A DNA stretch of 25,186 nt from DASZGI01 sp035938995 (GTDB taxonomy: Bacteria; Actinomycetota; Actinomycetes; Streptomycetales; Catenulisporaceae), in contig NZ_DASZGI010000118.1 in NCBI RefSeq assembly GCF_035938995.1, positions 1 through 25,186 of the forward strand. The letters are read 5' to 3'. This document shows, one piece after another, positions 14,539-22,204 of the stretch. The stretch's first letter is position 1, and each line of letters opens with the position of its first letter. The notes under the pieces were generated by a model that saw only the letters and a program-made list of their open reading frames with translations, did not search any database and was not told the origin of the DNA. The translations under genes were made by a program, and so were the position numbers.

Positions 14539-14581
14539 CGCCCCGGATCCACGCGGAGTGCGGCCGCGTGGATCCGGGGCG
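14539..14581 (-). terminator. 18-bp perfect hairpin between binding-protein and GH3 genes
   Basis: CGCCCCGGATCCACGCGG (14539-14556) and its exact complement (14564-14581) flank a 7-nt loop. The hairpin begins 7 bp after the binding-protein stop codon and lies 55 bp upstream of the GH3 start. No U-tract follows on the minus strand. It may therefore stabilise the upstream mRNA or cause partial termination that keeps GH3 expression below that of the binding protein, rather than stop transcription fully. Confidence 0.65.
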
Positions 14582-14588
14582 CGGTGGG

Positions 14589-16298
14589 TTACGAGACCGG
14601 CGAGAGGTGCAGTACCAGGTACTCGTAGGACTGGTACTCGGGAGACGGGTTGATGTACGCGTTCGTCGATGTCGGCCATCCGGTGAAGTGCGAGTCGTTG
14701 TACTCGTACCACGCGGCGCCGTAGAGGACCGGCACGGCCGGCATCTGCCGGGCGAAGACCTGCTGGATCGTGTCCAGCGCGGCCTGCTGGGCCTGTGCGG
14801 TGCCCGCGGCCTCGTAGGCGCTGATCGCCTGCTGGGCCTGTGTGTTGTCGAAGCGGTCGTAGTCGCCGCCCGCCGTGGAGCCTTCGGGCGCGGTCTGCGA
14901 GGAGTCCATGATGAACTGGTCGCGCTGGAAGGGCGAGGAGCCCTGGCCCCAGTGCAGCGCGGCGGTGAAGTCGCCCGTCGTGATCGCCTGGGTCCACGAG
15001 TTGTAGTCGAACGCGCCGTTCGCGTTGACGTTGAAGCCGGCCGTGTTCAGCTGCGAGACCATCTCCTGGGCGTCGCACCAGTAGTCGCTGAACGAGTTCG
15101 GGTCGATGATCGTGAAGGAGACCTGCTGCCCGTTCTTCGTCCACTTGCCGCCGGACATCGTGTAGCCCGAGGCCTGCATGTACGTGGCGACGGACGCCTG
15201 GTCCGGGGCCGGCATGATGTCGTTCGCCGTGGACGCGTCGAGCGCCGGCTGGTCGATCGGCAGGGTCAGGCCGCCGGCGGAGGAGGCGGGCAGTTCGTAG
15301 TCGGTCTCGCACTGCGTCGCCATGGACTGCCGGTCCAGGGCGGCGCTGATCGCCTGGCGCACGTTCGCGTCGCCGAGCGCCGGCGCCTTGCTGCTCTTGG
15401 AGTTCAGCAGCAGGCTGACGGTGTTCGAGGCTGGGAAGTACGGCGCGCTGGCCTGGTAGAGGTGGTTGTGCGCCTTGTCCTTGCCCACGAACGCGGTCTG
15501 TACGTTGCTGATGTCGTTGCCCGCCAGGTCGATGTCGCCGTTCTCCAGCGCCAGGGCCGCGGCGTCGTTGCTCGTGTAGAGCGGGACTGAGATCTCCTTG
15601 ACCTTCGGCGCGCCGCCCCAGTAGGAGGCGTTGGCCTTGTACTTCACGTCCTGGCCGCTGAAGCTGTCGAGCACGTACGGTCCGGTCCCGACGGCCTGCG
15701 CGCCGGGCAGCACGTAGGTGGCCGGGTTGGAGATGGACGACCACTGCTTCTTCTGCACGATCAGCTGGTTGGCGATCTCCACGTAGTTCGCCTGCTGCGG
15801 CGTGGCGAAGCTCAGCACGACCGTGGAGGCGTCCGGGGTGGTGACGCTGGAGGCGGTCGGCACGCCCTGCAGGTTCATCGACTGGTTCTGGGTGACCATC
15901 TGGTAAGTGAATGCGACGTCGTCCGAGATGAGCGGCGAACCGTCGCTCCACTTGGCCTTCGAGTTGAGCGCGATGGTCAGCGTCTTGCCGCCGTCGGACC
16001 AGGTGAAGCTCTGCGCCAGCCACGGGATCGGGGGCTGGCTCGGGTTGAGCGAGTTGATCTGCATCAGCGGCTCGTACACGAAGGAGGCCGTGTTCTCGCT
16101 GAGCACGAAATCACCCGAGTCGAACGGGTTGAAGTTGTTCGTGTAGGCGGTCGCGCCGGTGTTGTCCTCGATCACCAGAGCAGTGGCCGGGGACGCGGTG
16201 TCGCCCTTGGCGTTGCCGCCTGCGGACGAGCATGCCGCCAAACCGAGGCACGCGGCGGTCGCCAGCGCGATCCCCGTGGTGCGTGTCATGCGTGACAT
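14589..16298 (-). CDS. ABC transporter substrate-binding lipoprotein, SBP family 5 (Dpp/Opp type)
   Basis: The 569-residue protein is the extracellular solute receptor of the adjacent ABC importer. It has a lipoprotein signal, MSRMTRTTGIALATAACLGLAACSS presented as basic start plus hydrophobic core, with lipobox LAAC and acylated Cys23. The mature part shows the family 5 pattern: FNPFDSGDFVLSENTASFVY and YEPLMQINS near the start, WSDGSPLISDDVAFTYQMV, GTGPYVLDSF, YKANASYWGGAPKVKEI, NVRQAISAALDR, and a C-terminal GWPTSTNAYINP. GAGGAG lies nine bases before ATG 16298. It is separated from the ATPase genes by 248 bp. Family 5 proteins bind peptides, but some bind beta-glucosides or cello-oligosaccharides, and the neighbouring GH3 and cellulase genes favour the latter. 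Confidence 0.93.
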   Translation of the reverse strand: MSRMTRTTGIALATAACLGLAACSSAGGNAKGDTASPATALVIEDNTGATAYTNNFNPFDSGDFVLSENTASFVYEPLMQINSLNPSQPPIPWLAQSFTWSDGGKTLTIALNSKAKWSDGSPLISDDVAFTYQMVTQNQSMNLQGVPTASSVTTPDASTVVLSFATPQQANYVEIANQLIVQKKQWSSISNPATYVLPGAQAVGTGPYVLDSFSGQDVKYKANASYWGGAPKVKEISVPLYTSNDAAALALENGDIDLAGNDISNVQTAFVGKDKAHNHLYQASAPYFPASNTVSLLLNSKSSKAPALGDANVRQAISAALDRQSMATQCETDYELPASSAGGLTLPIDQPALDASTANDIMPAPDQASVATYMQASGYTMSGGKWTKNGQQVSFTIIDPNSFSDYWCDAQEMVSQLNTAGFNVNANGAFDYNSWTQAITTGDFTAALHWGQGSSPFQRDQFIMDSSQTAPEGSTAGGDYDRFDNTQAQQAISAYEAAGTAQAQQAALDTIQQVFARQMPAVPVLYGAAWYEYNDSHFTGWPTSTNAYINPSPEYQSYEYLVLHLSPVS

Positions 16299-16424
16299 TT
16301 CTGTACGCTCCTCTTATCCGACCGGCTTCGCTGCCGGCCAGTTCTCGAGCATTCCTGTGACGGATTTGCGTGTTTGAACTGCGGTGGTCGGTCCCGGCTT
16401 CTGTCGGGTCCGCGGTCGGGTGCA

Positions 16425-16460
16425 CCCGGTGGCGGCGGTCTAGGCCCCGCCGTCACCGGG
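16425..16460 (-). terminator. Stem-loop between ATPase and binding-protein genes
   Basis: CCCGGTGGCGGCGG (16425-16438) pairs with CCGCCGTCACCGGG (16447-16460) with one mismatch around an 8-nt loop. It lies in the 248-bp gap between the last ATPase gene and the binding-protein gene. No T-rich run follows, so it could be a partial terminator or a processing and stability element that lets the binding protein be expressed at a different level. Confidence 0.45.
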
Positions 16461-16546
16461 CCGTCGGTTCCCCTGGCGGGGGTCGGCAGGCCTGGCGGCC
16501 TTGAGTTGGTCCCATGCGGTCCCGTCCTTCGGATCTGTGGCTCGTG

Positions 16547-17581
16547 CTACTCGGCGGTCGCCGCGCCGTCCGGCTCGCCATGCAGCCAGCACGCGGCGAT
16601 TTGATCGGGTCCGACCGGCAGCGGTGGCGGAGTGCGCTGCGAGCAGACCGGCATGGCGAACGGGCAGCGCGGATGGAAGCGGCAGCCTTCGGGCGGGCTG
16701 ACCAGGCTCGGCGGCGAGCCCTTGCCCCGCAGCACCGGCGCCCGTCCCCGAGAGGGGTCGGGGGCGGCGCTCAGCAGCAGCTGGGTGTAGGGATGCTGCG
16801 GACTGTCGGTGATCTGAGTGGCCGGTCCCGACTCCACCACCTGTCCCGCGTACATCACCACGATCGTGTCCGCCAGGTAGCGGGCCGAGGCGATGTCGTG
16901 GGTGACGTAGAGGATGGCCAGGTTCTCGTTGTCGCGCAGCTCGTCGAACAGGTTGAGCACGCCGAGCCGGATGGAGACGTCGAGCATGGAGACCGGCTCG
17001 TCGGCCAGGAGCACCCGCGGGCCCACGGCAAGGCCGCGCGCGATCGCGACGCGCTGGCGCTGACCGCCGGAGAGCTCGTGCGGGAACTTGTCCGCGTACT
17101 CCGCGCCGGGCGAGAGCGAGACGCGCTCAAGCAGCTCGACCGTCGTCGCCTCCAGTTCCGCGCCGCGAAGCCGCGTGTGCAACTTCAGCGGACGCTGAAT
17201 GTGGTACCGCACGCTGTGCGCGGCGTTGAGAGATGAGAACGGGTCTTGCAGTACCAGGTGCACGTCGCTGGTGTAGGCCCGGCGTTCCCGTGGGCGGCCA
17301 CCGACCGGGCGTCCGCCCAGCACCAGTTGCCCGGAGGTCGGCTTGATCAGGCCGGTGAGCAGGCGGGCGAGGGTGGACTTGCCCGAGCCGCTCTCCCCGA
17401 CCACCGCGGTAACCGTGCCTTGCGGCAGGGCCAGGGATATGTCGTCCACGGCGTGCACGACCCGGCCGCGCGAGCCGAGCGCGGCGAGCGGGAAGTGCTT
17501 GGTCAGCCGGCGTGCCTCGAGCGCGGGCACTCCTTCGCGTCGGGGTCCGTGGACCGTCACTCGCGTGGCCTGCTCGGTCAT
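16547..17581 (-). CDS. Dpp/Opp-type ABC transporter ATP-binding protein (DppF-like)
   Basis: The 344-residue ATPase energises oligosaccharide or peptide import with its partner encoded directly upstream. It shows Walker A GESGSGKST (residues 62-70), the Q-loop in LVLQDPFSSLNA, signature LSGGQRQ (170-176), Walker B LLADEP (191-196) and the H-loop in YVTHD. The C-terminal oligopeptide-type extension, GCRFHPRCPFAMPVC with its cysteine pattern, marks it as the Dpp/Opp family rather than a CUT1 sugar ATPase. Its ATG shares one base with the upstream stop codon (TGATG), and GGAGG lies six bases before, so translation is coupled. It is the distal ATPase of the pair. Confidence 0.95.
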   Translation of the reverse strand: MTEQATRVTVHGPRREGVPALEARRLTKHFPLAALGSRGRVVHAVDDISLALPQGTVTAVVGESGSGKSTLARLLTGLIKPTSGQLVLGGRPVGGRPRERRAYTSDVHLVLQDPFSSLNAAHSVRYHIQRPLKLHTRLRGAELEATTVELLERVSLSPGAEYADKFPHELSGGQRQRVAIARGLAVGPRVLLADEPVSMLDVSIRLGVLNLFDELRDNENLAILYVTHDIASARYLADTIVVMYAGQVVESGPATQITDSPQHPYTQLLLSAAPDPSRGRAPVLRGKGSPPSLVSPPEGCRFHPRCPFAMPVCSQRTPPPLPVGPDQIAACWLHGEPDGAATAE

Positions 17582-18702
17582 CAGTGCCCTCCGACGGCGA
17601 GATCCTGGGAACGGTCGCCTTCCGGACGGCCCAGGGGTTCGGGCGGCACGCGGTCTCCGGTCTGTAGCCAGCAGGCGACGGTGCGCTTGCCGCGTGAGCC
17701 GGCGGGGGTGAGCAGCGCGGGCTGCTCGGCCGAGCAGCGCTCGAAGGCGTGCGGGCAGCGCGGGTGGAACTTGCAGCCGGTCGGCATCGCGCGCAGCGAG
17801 GGGGGCGAGCCGGGGATGCCGGTCATCTTGACGCGTTCGCCGTGCAGGGCGGGGAACGAGTTGAGCAGCCCCAGGCTGTAGGGGTGGCGCGGGGCGGCGA
17901 GCAGGTCCGCGGCCGCGGCCGATTCCACCAACTGTCCCGCGTACATGATCGCGATGGTGTCGGCGAGTTCGAGCAGCAGGGACAGGTCGTGGGTGATGAA
18001 GATCACCGCGAAGCCGAGCCGCTCGCGCAGCCGCATCAGCTCGTCCAGGATCTCGCGCTGGGTGACCACGTCCAGGGCGGTGGTCGGCTCGTCCATGATG
18101 ACGAGGCTGGGCTCCAGCGCGAGCGCCATCGCGATCATCACGCGCTGGCGCATGCCACCGGACAGCTCGTGCGGGTAAGAGCTGAGCCGGTCCGGCGTGA
18201 TGCCGACCATGCCGAGCAGTTCGATGGCGCGCGCCCGCCGTTCGGCCGGCGCCATGTCCGGCCGGTGCCGCTTGAGCACATCGGTCAGCTGGCCCTCGAT
18301 CCGCGCCACCGGGTTCAGCGCGTGCATCGCGCTCTGGAAGACCATGGACAGGTCCACCCAGCGGATGCCGGCCAGCTCGCGGGCGTCAGCAGCCAGCAGG
18401 TCCACCGTGCGCGCCGGGCCGCCGGACGCGGAGGGCTGGTGGAAGACCACCTCGCCTCCGGTGATCACCCCCGGGGCGCGCAGCAGCCGGGTGATCGCGT
18501 AGGCCAGGGTGGACTTGCCGGAGCCGCTCTCCCCGGCCAGGCCGAGCACTTCGCCGCGGCGCAGGGTGAACGTCACTTCGTTGACAGCGCGGACCGCGTC
18601 CCGGCCGGCGCCGTAGTCCACGTTCAGACCGCGCACCTCGAGTACGGGCTGCGCGGGCGACCACGGGGCCGCGTCCGCGTCGATCGCCGTCGCCGTGCTC
18701 AC
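17581..18702 (-). CDS. Dpp/Opp-type ABC transporter ATP-binding protein (DppD-like)
   Basis: The 373-residue ATPase has Walker A GESGSGKST (57-65), the Q-loop in SMVFQSAMHALNP, signature LSGGMRQ (180-186), Walker B LVIMDEP (200-206) and the switch histidine in FITHDLS. The DppD/OppD-type C-terminal segment, GCKFHPRCPHAFERC, follows. The frame is open far upstream, but GTG 18702 is the convincing start. AAGGAG lies seven bases before it, and it overlaps the permease stop by four bases (GTGA). About 25 C-terminal residues are hydrophilic and not conserved. It forms the ATPase heterodimer with the next gene. Confidence 0.95.
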   Translation of the reverse strand: MSTATAIDADAAPWSPAQPVLEVRGLNVDYGAGRDAVRAVNEVTFTLRRGEVLGLAGESGSGKSTLAYAITRLLRAPGVITGGEVVFHQPSASGGPARTVDLLAADARELAGIRWVDLSMVFQSAMHALNPVARIEGQLTDVLKRHRPDMAPAERRARAIELLGMVGITPDRLSSYPHELSGGMRQRVMIAMALALEPSLVIMDEPTTALDVVTQREILDELMRLRERLGFAVIFITHDLSLLLELADTIAIMYAGQLVESAAAADLLAAPRHPYSLGLLNSFPALHGERVKMTGIPGSPPSLRAMPTGCKFHPRCPHAFERCSAEQPALLTPAGSRGKRTVACWLQTGDRVPPEPLGRPEGDRSQDLAVGGH

Positions 18703-19712
18703 CGCGGCTCTCCTTCCGGGCTCGCCTGGCGCACCACCGGGGTGAGGCCCAGCTGGAACTTCACGTCGCGGCCGCCGGTGCGGGCCGAGCGTATACGCGG
18801 GTTGATGATCTCGTCGATGCCGAAGTTGAGCAGCGCGAGGCCGAAGCCGACCAGGGCGACGCACAGGGCGGGCGGCAGATACCACCACCACCAGCCGTTG
18901 CCGATCGCGCTGTTGCTCTGCGCGCTCTGGAGCATGGTGCCCCAGGAGCCGGAGGAGGGGCTGACCACTCCGAGGTAGCACAGCGCGACATACACGCCCA
19001 GGCCGTAGATGACGGTGAAGATGAAGGAGGCGGCCACGATCGGCAGGAGGTTCGGCACGATCTCGAACAGGATGATCCGGGACTTGCGCTCGCCGATCAC
19101 CTGCGCGGAGACCACGTAGTCCTGCCCGCGCAGCGCGAGCGTCTGGGCCCGCAGGGCTCTGGCCCCGTAGGCCCAGGAGGTGATGGCCACCACGAACCCG
19201 ATCACGAGCGAGTTGCCCTTGTCCGGCACTGGCAGCGGGCTGATGATCACCATGAGGATCAGCAGGCCGGGCAGCGCCAGGAAGATGTTGCTCAGCGCGG
19301 AGAGGATCTCGTCGACGACGCCGCCGAGGTAGCCGGCGGTCACCCCGACGGCGACCGAGAGCACGGTGGCGATGGCGCCGGCCAGGAAGGCGATCAGCAG
19401 CGTCGAGCGGCTCCCGACGAGCAGTTGCGAGAACAGGTCGTGCTGCATGTTGTCGGTGCCCAGCCACAGCGGCCCGGACGGTGGTTGCGGCGTGCCGCTG
19501 CTGGTGTTCGCGACCCAGCCGGCGGCGTGCGGAGCGACCAGCGGCCCGAGCAGAGCCACCAGCACGAAGAACGCGGTGACGATGCCGCCGAGGAGCACCT
19601 TCGCCGGCGGCATGCGGCGCGTAGCGCGCGAACGGCGCGGCGAGAGCCCGGGCAGCAGGTCGGAGGCCGAACCGTCGGGCGGCCCGACGAGCGCGGGGTC
19701 CAGGGCGGTCAT
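18699..19712 (-). CDS. Dpp/Opp-type ABC transporter permease (DppC-like)
   Basis: The 337-residue membrane protein is the second permease of the importer. A hydrophilic N-terminus of about 50 residues precedes the first membrane segment, VLLGGIVTAFFVLVALLGPL. The DppC-type signature HPLGTD-like segment appears as LWLGTDNMQHDLFSQLLVGS. Five more hydrophobic segments follow, and the cytoplasmic EAA loop that contacts the ATPase is DYVVSAQVIGERKSRIILFE ending in IVPNLLP. I chose ATG 19712, four bases after the upstream permease stop, with GAGAGG nearby, over an earlier ATG at 19769 that would overlap the upstream gene by 53 bp. It is slightly longer than typical DppC because of its N-terminal tail. 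Confidence 0.93.
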   Translation of the reverse strand: MTALDPALVGPPDGSASDLLPGLSPRRSRATRRMPPAKVLLGGIVTAFFVLVALLGPLVAPHAAGWVANTSSGTPQPPSGPLWLGTDNMQHDLFSQLLVGSRSTLLIAFLAGAIATVLSVAVGVTAGYLGGVVDEILSALSNIFLALPGLLILMVIISPLPVPDKGNSLVIGFVVAITSWAYGARALRAQTLALRGQDYVVSAQVIGERKSRIILFEIVPNLLPIVAASFIFTVIYGLGVYVALCYLGVVSPSSGSWGTMLQSAQSNSAIGNGWWWWYLPPALCVALVGFGLALLNFGIDEIINPRIRSARTGGRDVKFQLGLTPVVRQASPEGEPR

Positions 19713-19716
19713 CGGC

Positions 19717-20715
19717 TCAGGCCTCTCTGCGGGAGCGCGGGTCGAGCGCAGCGTATGCGAAGTCGGCAATCAGGTTCGCGGCGAGCACGGCCAGCGTGAC
19801 GACCAGCAGGATGCCCTGGATCAGCGGATAGTCGGTGCTCTGCACCGCGTTGAATATCTCCAGGCCGACGCCGGGATAGTTGAAGACCACCTCGACCAGG
19901 ATCGCGCCGGTGACCACGAGGCTGATGGACAGGGTGACGTTGGAGATCGTCGGCAGGATGGCGTTGCGGGCCGCGATGGCCACCGTGCGCCAGCGTGGCA
20001 GTCCCTTGGCGCAGGCGACGAGAACGTAGTCCTCGTCCATGGTGGTGATCATCATGTTGCGCATGCCGACGATCCAGCCGGCGATCGAGGCGAGCACGAC
20101 GGTCGAGGCGGGCAGCACCGAGTGTTGCAGCACGCTCGAGACGTACGGCCAGTTCCAGCCCTGTATGTAGGTGACGGTGCGGCTGGTCGCGTCGTAGCCG
20201 CCGCCGATGGGGAACCAGTGCAGGTCCACGCCGAAGATGATCAACAGCAGCAGGCCGAGGACGAAGTAGGGCACCGCCTGGAAGAAGGCTGATACCGGGA
20301 CGACGGTGTCGATCAGGCCGCCGCGCTTCCATCCCGCGACGATGCCGATCAGGGTGCCGAGCAGGAAGGCGACCACGGTGGCCGAGCCGATCAGCCCGAT
20401 CGTCCAGGGCAATTCGCCGCCGAGCACGGTGGTGACCGGCACCTGCTTGCTCGTGGAGAAACCGAGGTTTCCGCTGAGGGTGTGCGCGACGTAGGTGAAG
20501 TACTGCGCCATCAGGCTCTGCTTGCTGTCGATGCCGTACTGGGCGGCCATTCCGGCCAGCTCCTGCGGGGTGGTCTCGCCGCGCATCGTCGTAAGCACGG
20601 CGTCGAGCGCGTTGCCGGGGAGCATGCGGGGGATGAAGAAGTTCAGGGTGAGCGCCGCGTATGCGGCGAGCAGGTAGAACCCTGCCCTTCGGATCAGCAG
20701 GGGCAACAGGGTCAC
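19717..20715 (-). CDS. Dpp/Opp-type ABC transporter permease (DppB-like)
   Basis: The 332-residue permease has about six membrane segments, starting with AGFYLLAAYAALTLNFFIPR, the usual DppB N-terminal helix followed by a conserved PGN/PGD turn (here MLPGNALDA). A periplasmic region contains YFTYVAHTLSGNLGFSTSKQ, matching the family's GxxGxS element. The EAA loop is DYVLVACAKGLPRWRTVAIA followed by ARNAILP. The GTG start at 20715 is one base from the TGA of the LacI-family gene. No strong binding site is visible, so translation probably depends on coupling to the regulator gene. This makes the regulator the first gene of the transporter operon. Confidence 0.94.
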   Translation of the reverse strand: MTLLPLLIRRAGFYLLAAYAALTLNFFIPRMLPGNALDAVLTTMRGETTPQELAGMAAQYGIDSKQSLMAQYFTYVAHTLSGNLGFSTSKQVPVTTVLGGELPWTIGLIGSATVVAFLLGTLIGIVAGWKRGGLIDTVVPVSAFFQAVPYFVLGLLLLIIFGVDLHWFPIGGGYDATSRTVTYIQGWNWPYVSSVLQHSVLPASTVVLASIAGWIVGMRNMMITTMDEDYVLVACAKGLPRWRTVAIAARNAILPTISNVTLSISLVVTGAILVEVVFNYPGVGLEIFNAVQSTDYPLIQGILLVVTLAVLAANLIADFAYAALDPRSRREA

Positions 20716-20716
20716 C

Positions 20717-21847
20717 TCACGGCCGGCCCGTGCCGGGCGGCGGCACGGGACTGGGTCGGCAGCCGCAGCTGGAGCGGTAGACGACGTGGACGGGGAGCAC
20801 GATCTGGCGTTCAGCGGGCCGCTCGCCGCCGATCAGGGAGTGCAGCGTCTCGAAGGCGAGTGCGCCGAGTCGTTCGATCGGCTGGCGGACCGTCGTCAAG
20901 GGCGGGCTGACGTGCCGGGCGATGGACACGTCGTCGAAACCGGTGACCGCGACGTCTTCGGGCACGCGGCGGCCGTGCCGTCGCAGTTCGTTGATCACGC
21001 CGAGGGCGGTCTGGTCGTTGGCGCAGCAGATGGCGCGGGGCAGTTCGATGCCCTCGGCGAGAACCCGCTGGATCGCCCGGGCGCCGCCCGCGGCGGAGTA
21101 CTCGCCGGCCCACTGCGGGCCGACGGCGGCCTTGATGCCGTAGCCCTCGGCCACCTCGCGCAGCGCGGCGGCGCGGGCGAGGTTGTCCGGGCTGTCGCGA
21201 TGGCCGGAGACATACGCGATGCTGCGGTACCCGTGCCTGCCGAGGAGGTGGTGCGTCAGCTCCCGCATACCCGCGCTGTTGTCCGCCGTGAGGTTGACAC
21301 TGGCCCGGGTCGGGATGCCGGCGAGGGTGACCACCGGGATGCGGCTCGCGAGCCTGGCGATGCCGGACGGGGTGAGCACCCGGTCGTGCAGGATGATCCC
21401 GTCGCTCTTCCCGGCGAGTTTGGCGACCTTGCCGTTGGGCGTGAGCTCGTCGACAGGCACCGAGCTGAGCAGCAGGTCGAAGCCCTGACGCTCGGCGGCG
21501 ATCTCGATGCCGCGGTTGATCACGTCGATGAACACCAGGCTGTCGGCCTCGTCCTGGTACTCCGGGTTGTCGGCCGCGGTCAGCGGCTCGGCACGCGGTC
21601 GGCGGAAGACGACGGCGACGATCTCCTTGAATCGGCTGGAGAGCGCGCGGGCAGCGCTGTCCGGCACGAAGCCGAGCTCTTGGACCGCACGCATCACGCG
21701 TTCGCGGGTCTCCGGGCGCGGCGTGGTGTGCCCGTTCAGCACGCGGGAGACCGAGGCGATGGAGACCCCCGCGGTCCGGGCCACGTCATAGATCGTCAAC
21801 GAGCGCGCCGACTCGCGCTCGTCCGTCAACGGGGGCTCCTCGAGCAT
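20717..21847 (-). CDS. LacI-family transcriptional regulator
   Basis: The 376-residue repressor has a LacI-type helix-turn-helix at about residues 17-65. It runs LTIYDVARTAGVSIASVSRV then LNGHTTPRPETRERV, followed by the hinge region PDSAARALSSR. The periplasmic-binding-like effector domain includes DGIILHDRVL, YVSGHRDSPDN, CCANDQTALGVINEL, the GFDD motif VAVTGFDDVSIARHVSPPLT, and TTVRQPIERLGALA. It ends with RSSCGCRP, as many sugar-responsive LacI proteins do. ATG 21847 has GGGAGGTG upstream; the frame extends to 21964, but that part looks non-coding. It is cotranscribed with the transporter genes and preceded by two strong AAGCGCTT sites, which implies autoregulation. The effector is probably a beta-gluco-oligosaccharide, by context only. 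Confidence 0.93.
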   Translation of the reverse strand: MLEEPPLTDERESARSLTIYDVARTAGVSIASVSRVLNGHTTPRPETRERVMRAVQELGFVPDSAARALSSRFKEIVAVVFRRPRAEPLTAADNPEYQDEADSLVFIDVINRGIEIAAERQGFDLLLSSVPVDELTPNGKVAKLAGKSDGIILHDRVLTPSGIARLASRIPVVTLAGIPTRASVNLTADNSAGMRELTHHLLGRHGYRSIAYVSGHRDSPDNLARAAALREVAEGYGIKAAVGPQWAGEYSAAGGARAIQRVLAEGIELPRAICCANDQTALGVINELRRHGRRVPEDVAVTGFDDVSIARHVSPPLTTVRQPIERLGALAFETLHSLIGGERPAERQIVLPVHVVYRSSCGCRPSPVPPPGTGRP

Positions 21848-21982
21848 CCGTCCGGCACCTCCCGTCTGCGTTGATGGGTGAGGTTCATGGCGTTTCTGTC
21901 CTGGCGCTGACCCGGTCGGCGCCCACGATCCGCGGGGCGCGACAAATGGCTTGAATCTGTGCAAAAACGCTAAAGAAAGCGT

Positions 21983-21999
21983 TTCCGTAAGCGCTTCCC
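21983..21999 (-). promoter_or_regulatory. LacI-type operator A
   Basis: TTCCGTAAGCGCTTCCC is centred on the palindrome AAGCGCTT at 21989-21996. It lies about 136 bp upstream of the LacI-family gene. It is the exact reverse complement of operator B over all 17 bp. A weaker related element, AAGCGTTT, sits at 21977-21984, 12 bp away centre to centre. LacI-family proteins bind such CG-centred palindromes. Confidence 0.7.
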
Positions 22000-22027
22000 T
22001 GAAGCGGCTACTGAAACATAGCGCTGC

Positions 22028-22044
22028 GGGAAGCGCTTACGGAA
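22028..22044 (-). promoter_or_regulatory. LacI-type operator B
   Basis: GGGAAGCGCTTACGGAA, with the AAGCGCTT core at 22031-22038, is the inverted copy of operator A. The centres are 42 bp apart, which is four helical turns, so both would face the same side of the DNA. A weaker AGCGCT element lies at 22020-22025, again 12 bp from the strong site. The pair sits between the cellulase terminator and the regulator gene. Confidence 0.7.
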
Positions 22045-22137
22045 GGCCCGCGTTGGAGCAGCCGCCAAGCGTTATCGCGCTGTGACGGTCGGCCGGCGAC
22101 CGTGGGCCGGCCGCGTCTGAGGAAGAAGCCGACGACG

Positions 22138-22179
22138 CGTCGGCCCGGCGCGCGGGGGCTCCCGTACGCCGGGCCGACG
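22138..22179 (-). terminator. Terminator downstream of the cellulase gene
   Basis: CGTCGGCCCGGCG (22138-22150) and CGCCGGGCCGACG (22167-22179) form a perfect 13-bp stem 26 bp after the cellulase stop. On the minus strand a pyrimidine-rich CTTCTTCCTC follows about 10 nt later. It should separate cellulase transcription from the lacI-type operon. A further short hairpin, CGGTCG/CGACCG (22086-22102), lies between it and the operators. Confidence 0.65.
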
Positions 22180-22204
22180 GTGTTTCAGGTTCAGCGGTCG
22201 CCGA

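Noticed and set aside
14500..16023. Alternative minus-strand frame of about 507 codons in the binding-protein gene
   Set aside because: Arg/Gly-rich out-of-frame reading. The neighbouring frame has a lipobox and family 5 motifs.
18703..19467. N-terminal extension of the DppD-like ATPase frame
   Set aside because: It overlaps the permease gene almost entirely and is Arg-rich. GTG 18702 has a good binding site and a 4-bp overlap with the permease stop.
21848..21964. Upstream extension of the LacI-family gene
   Set aside because: It has no binding site and its composition is non-coding. GGGAGGTG precedes ATG 21847.
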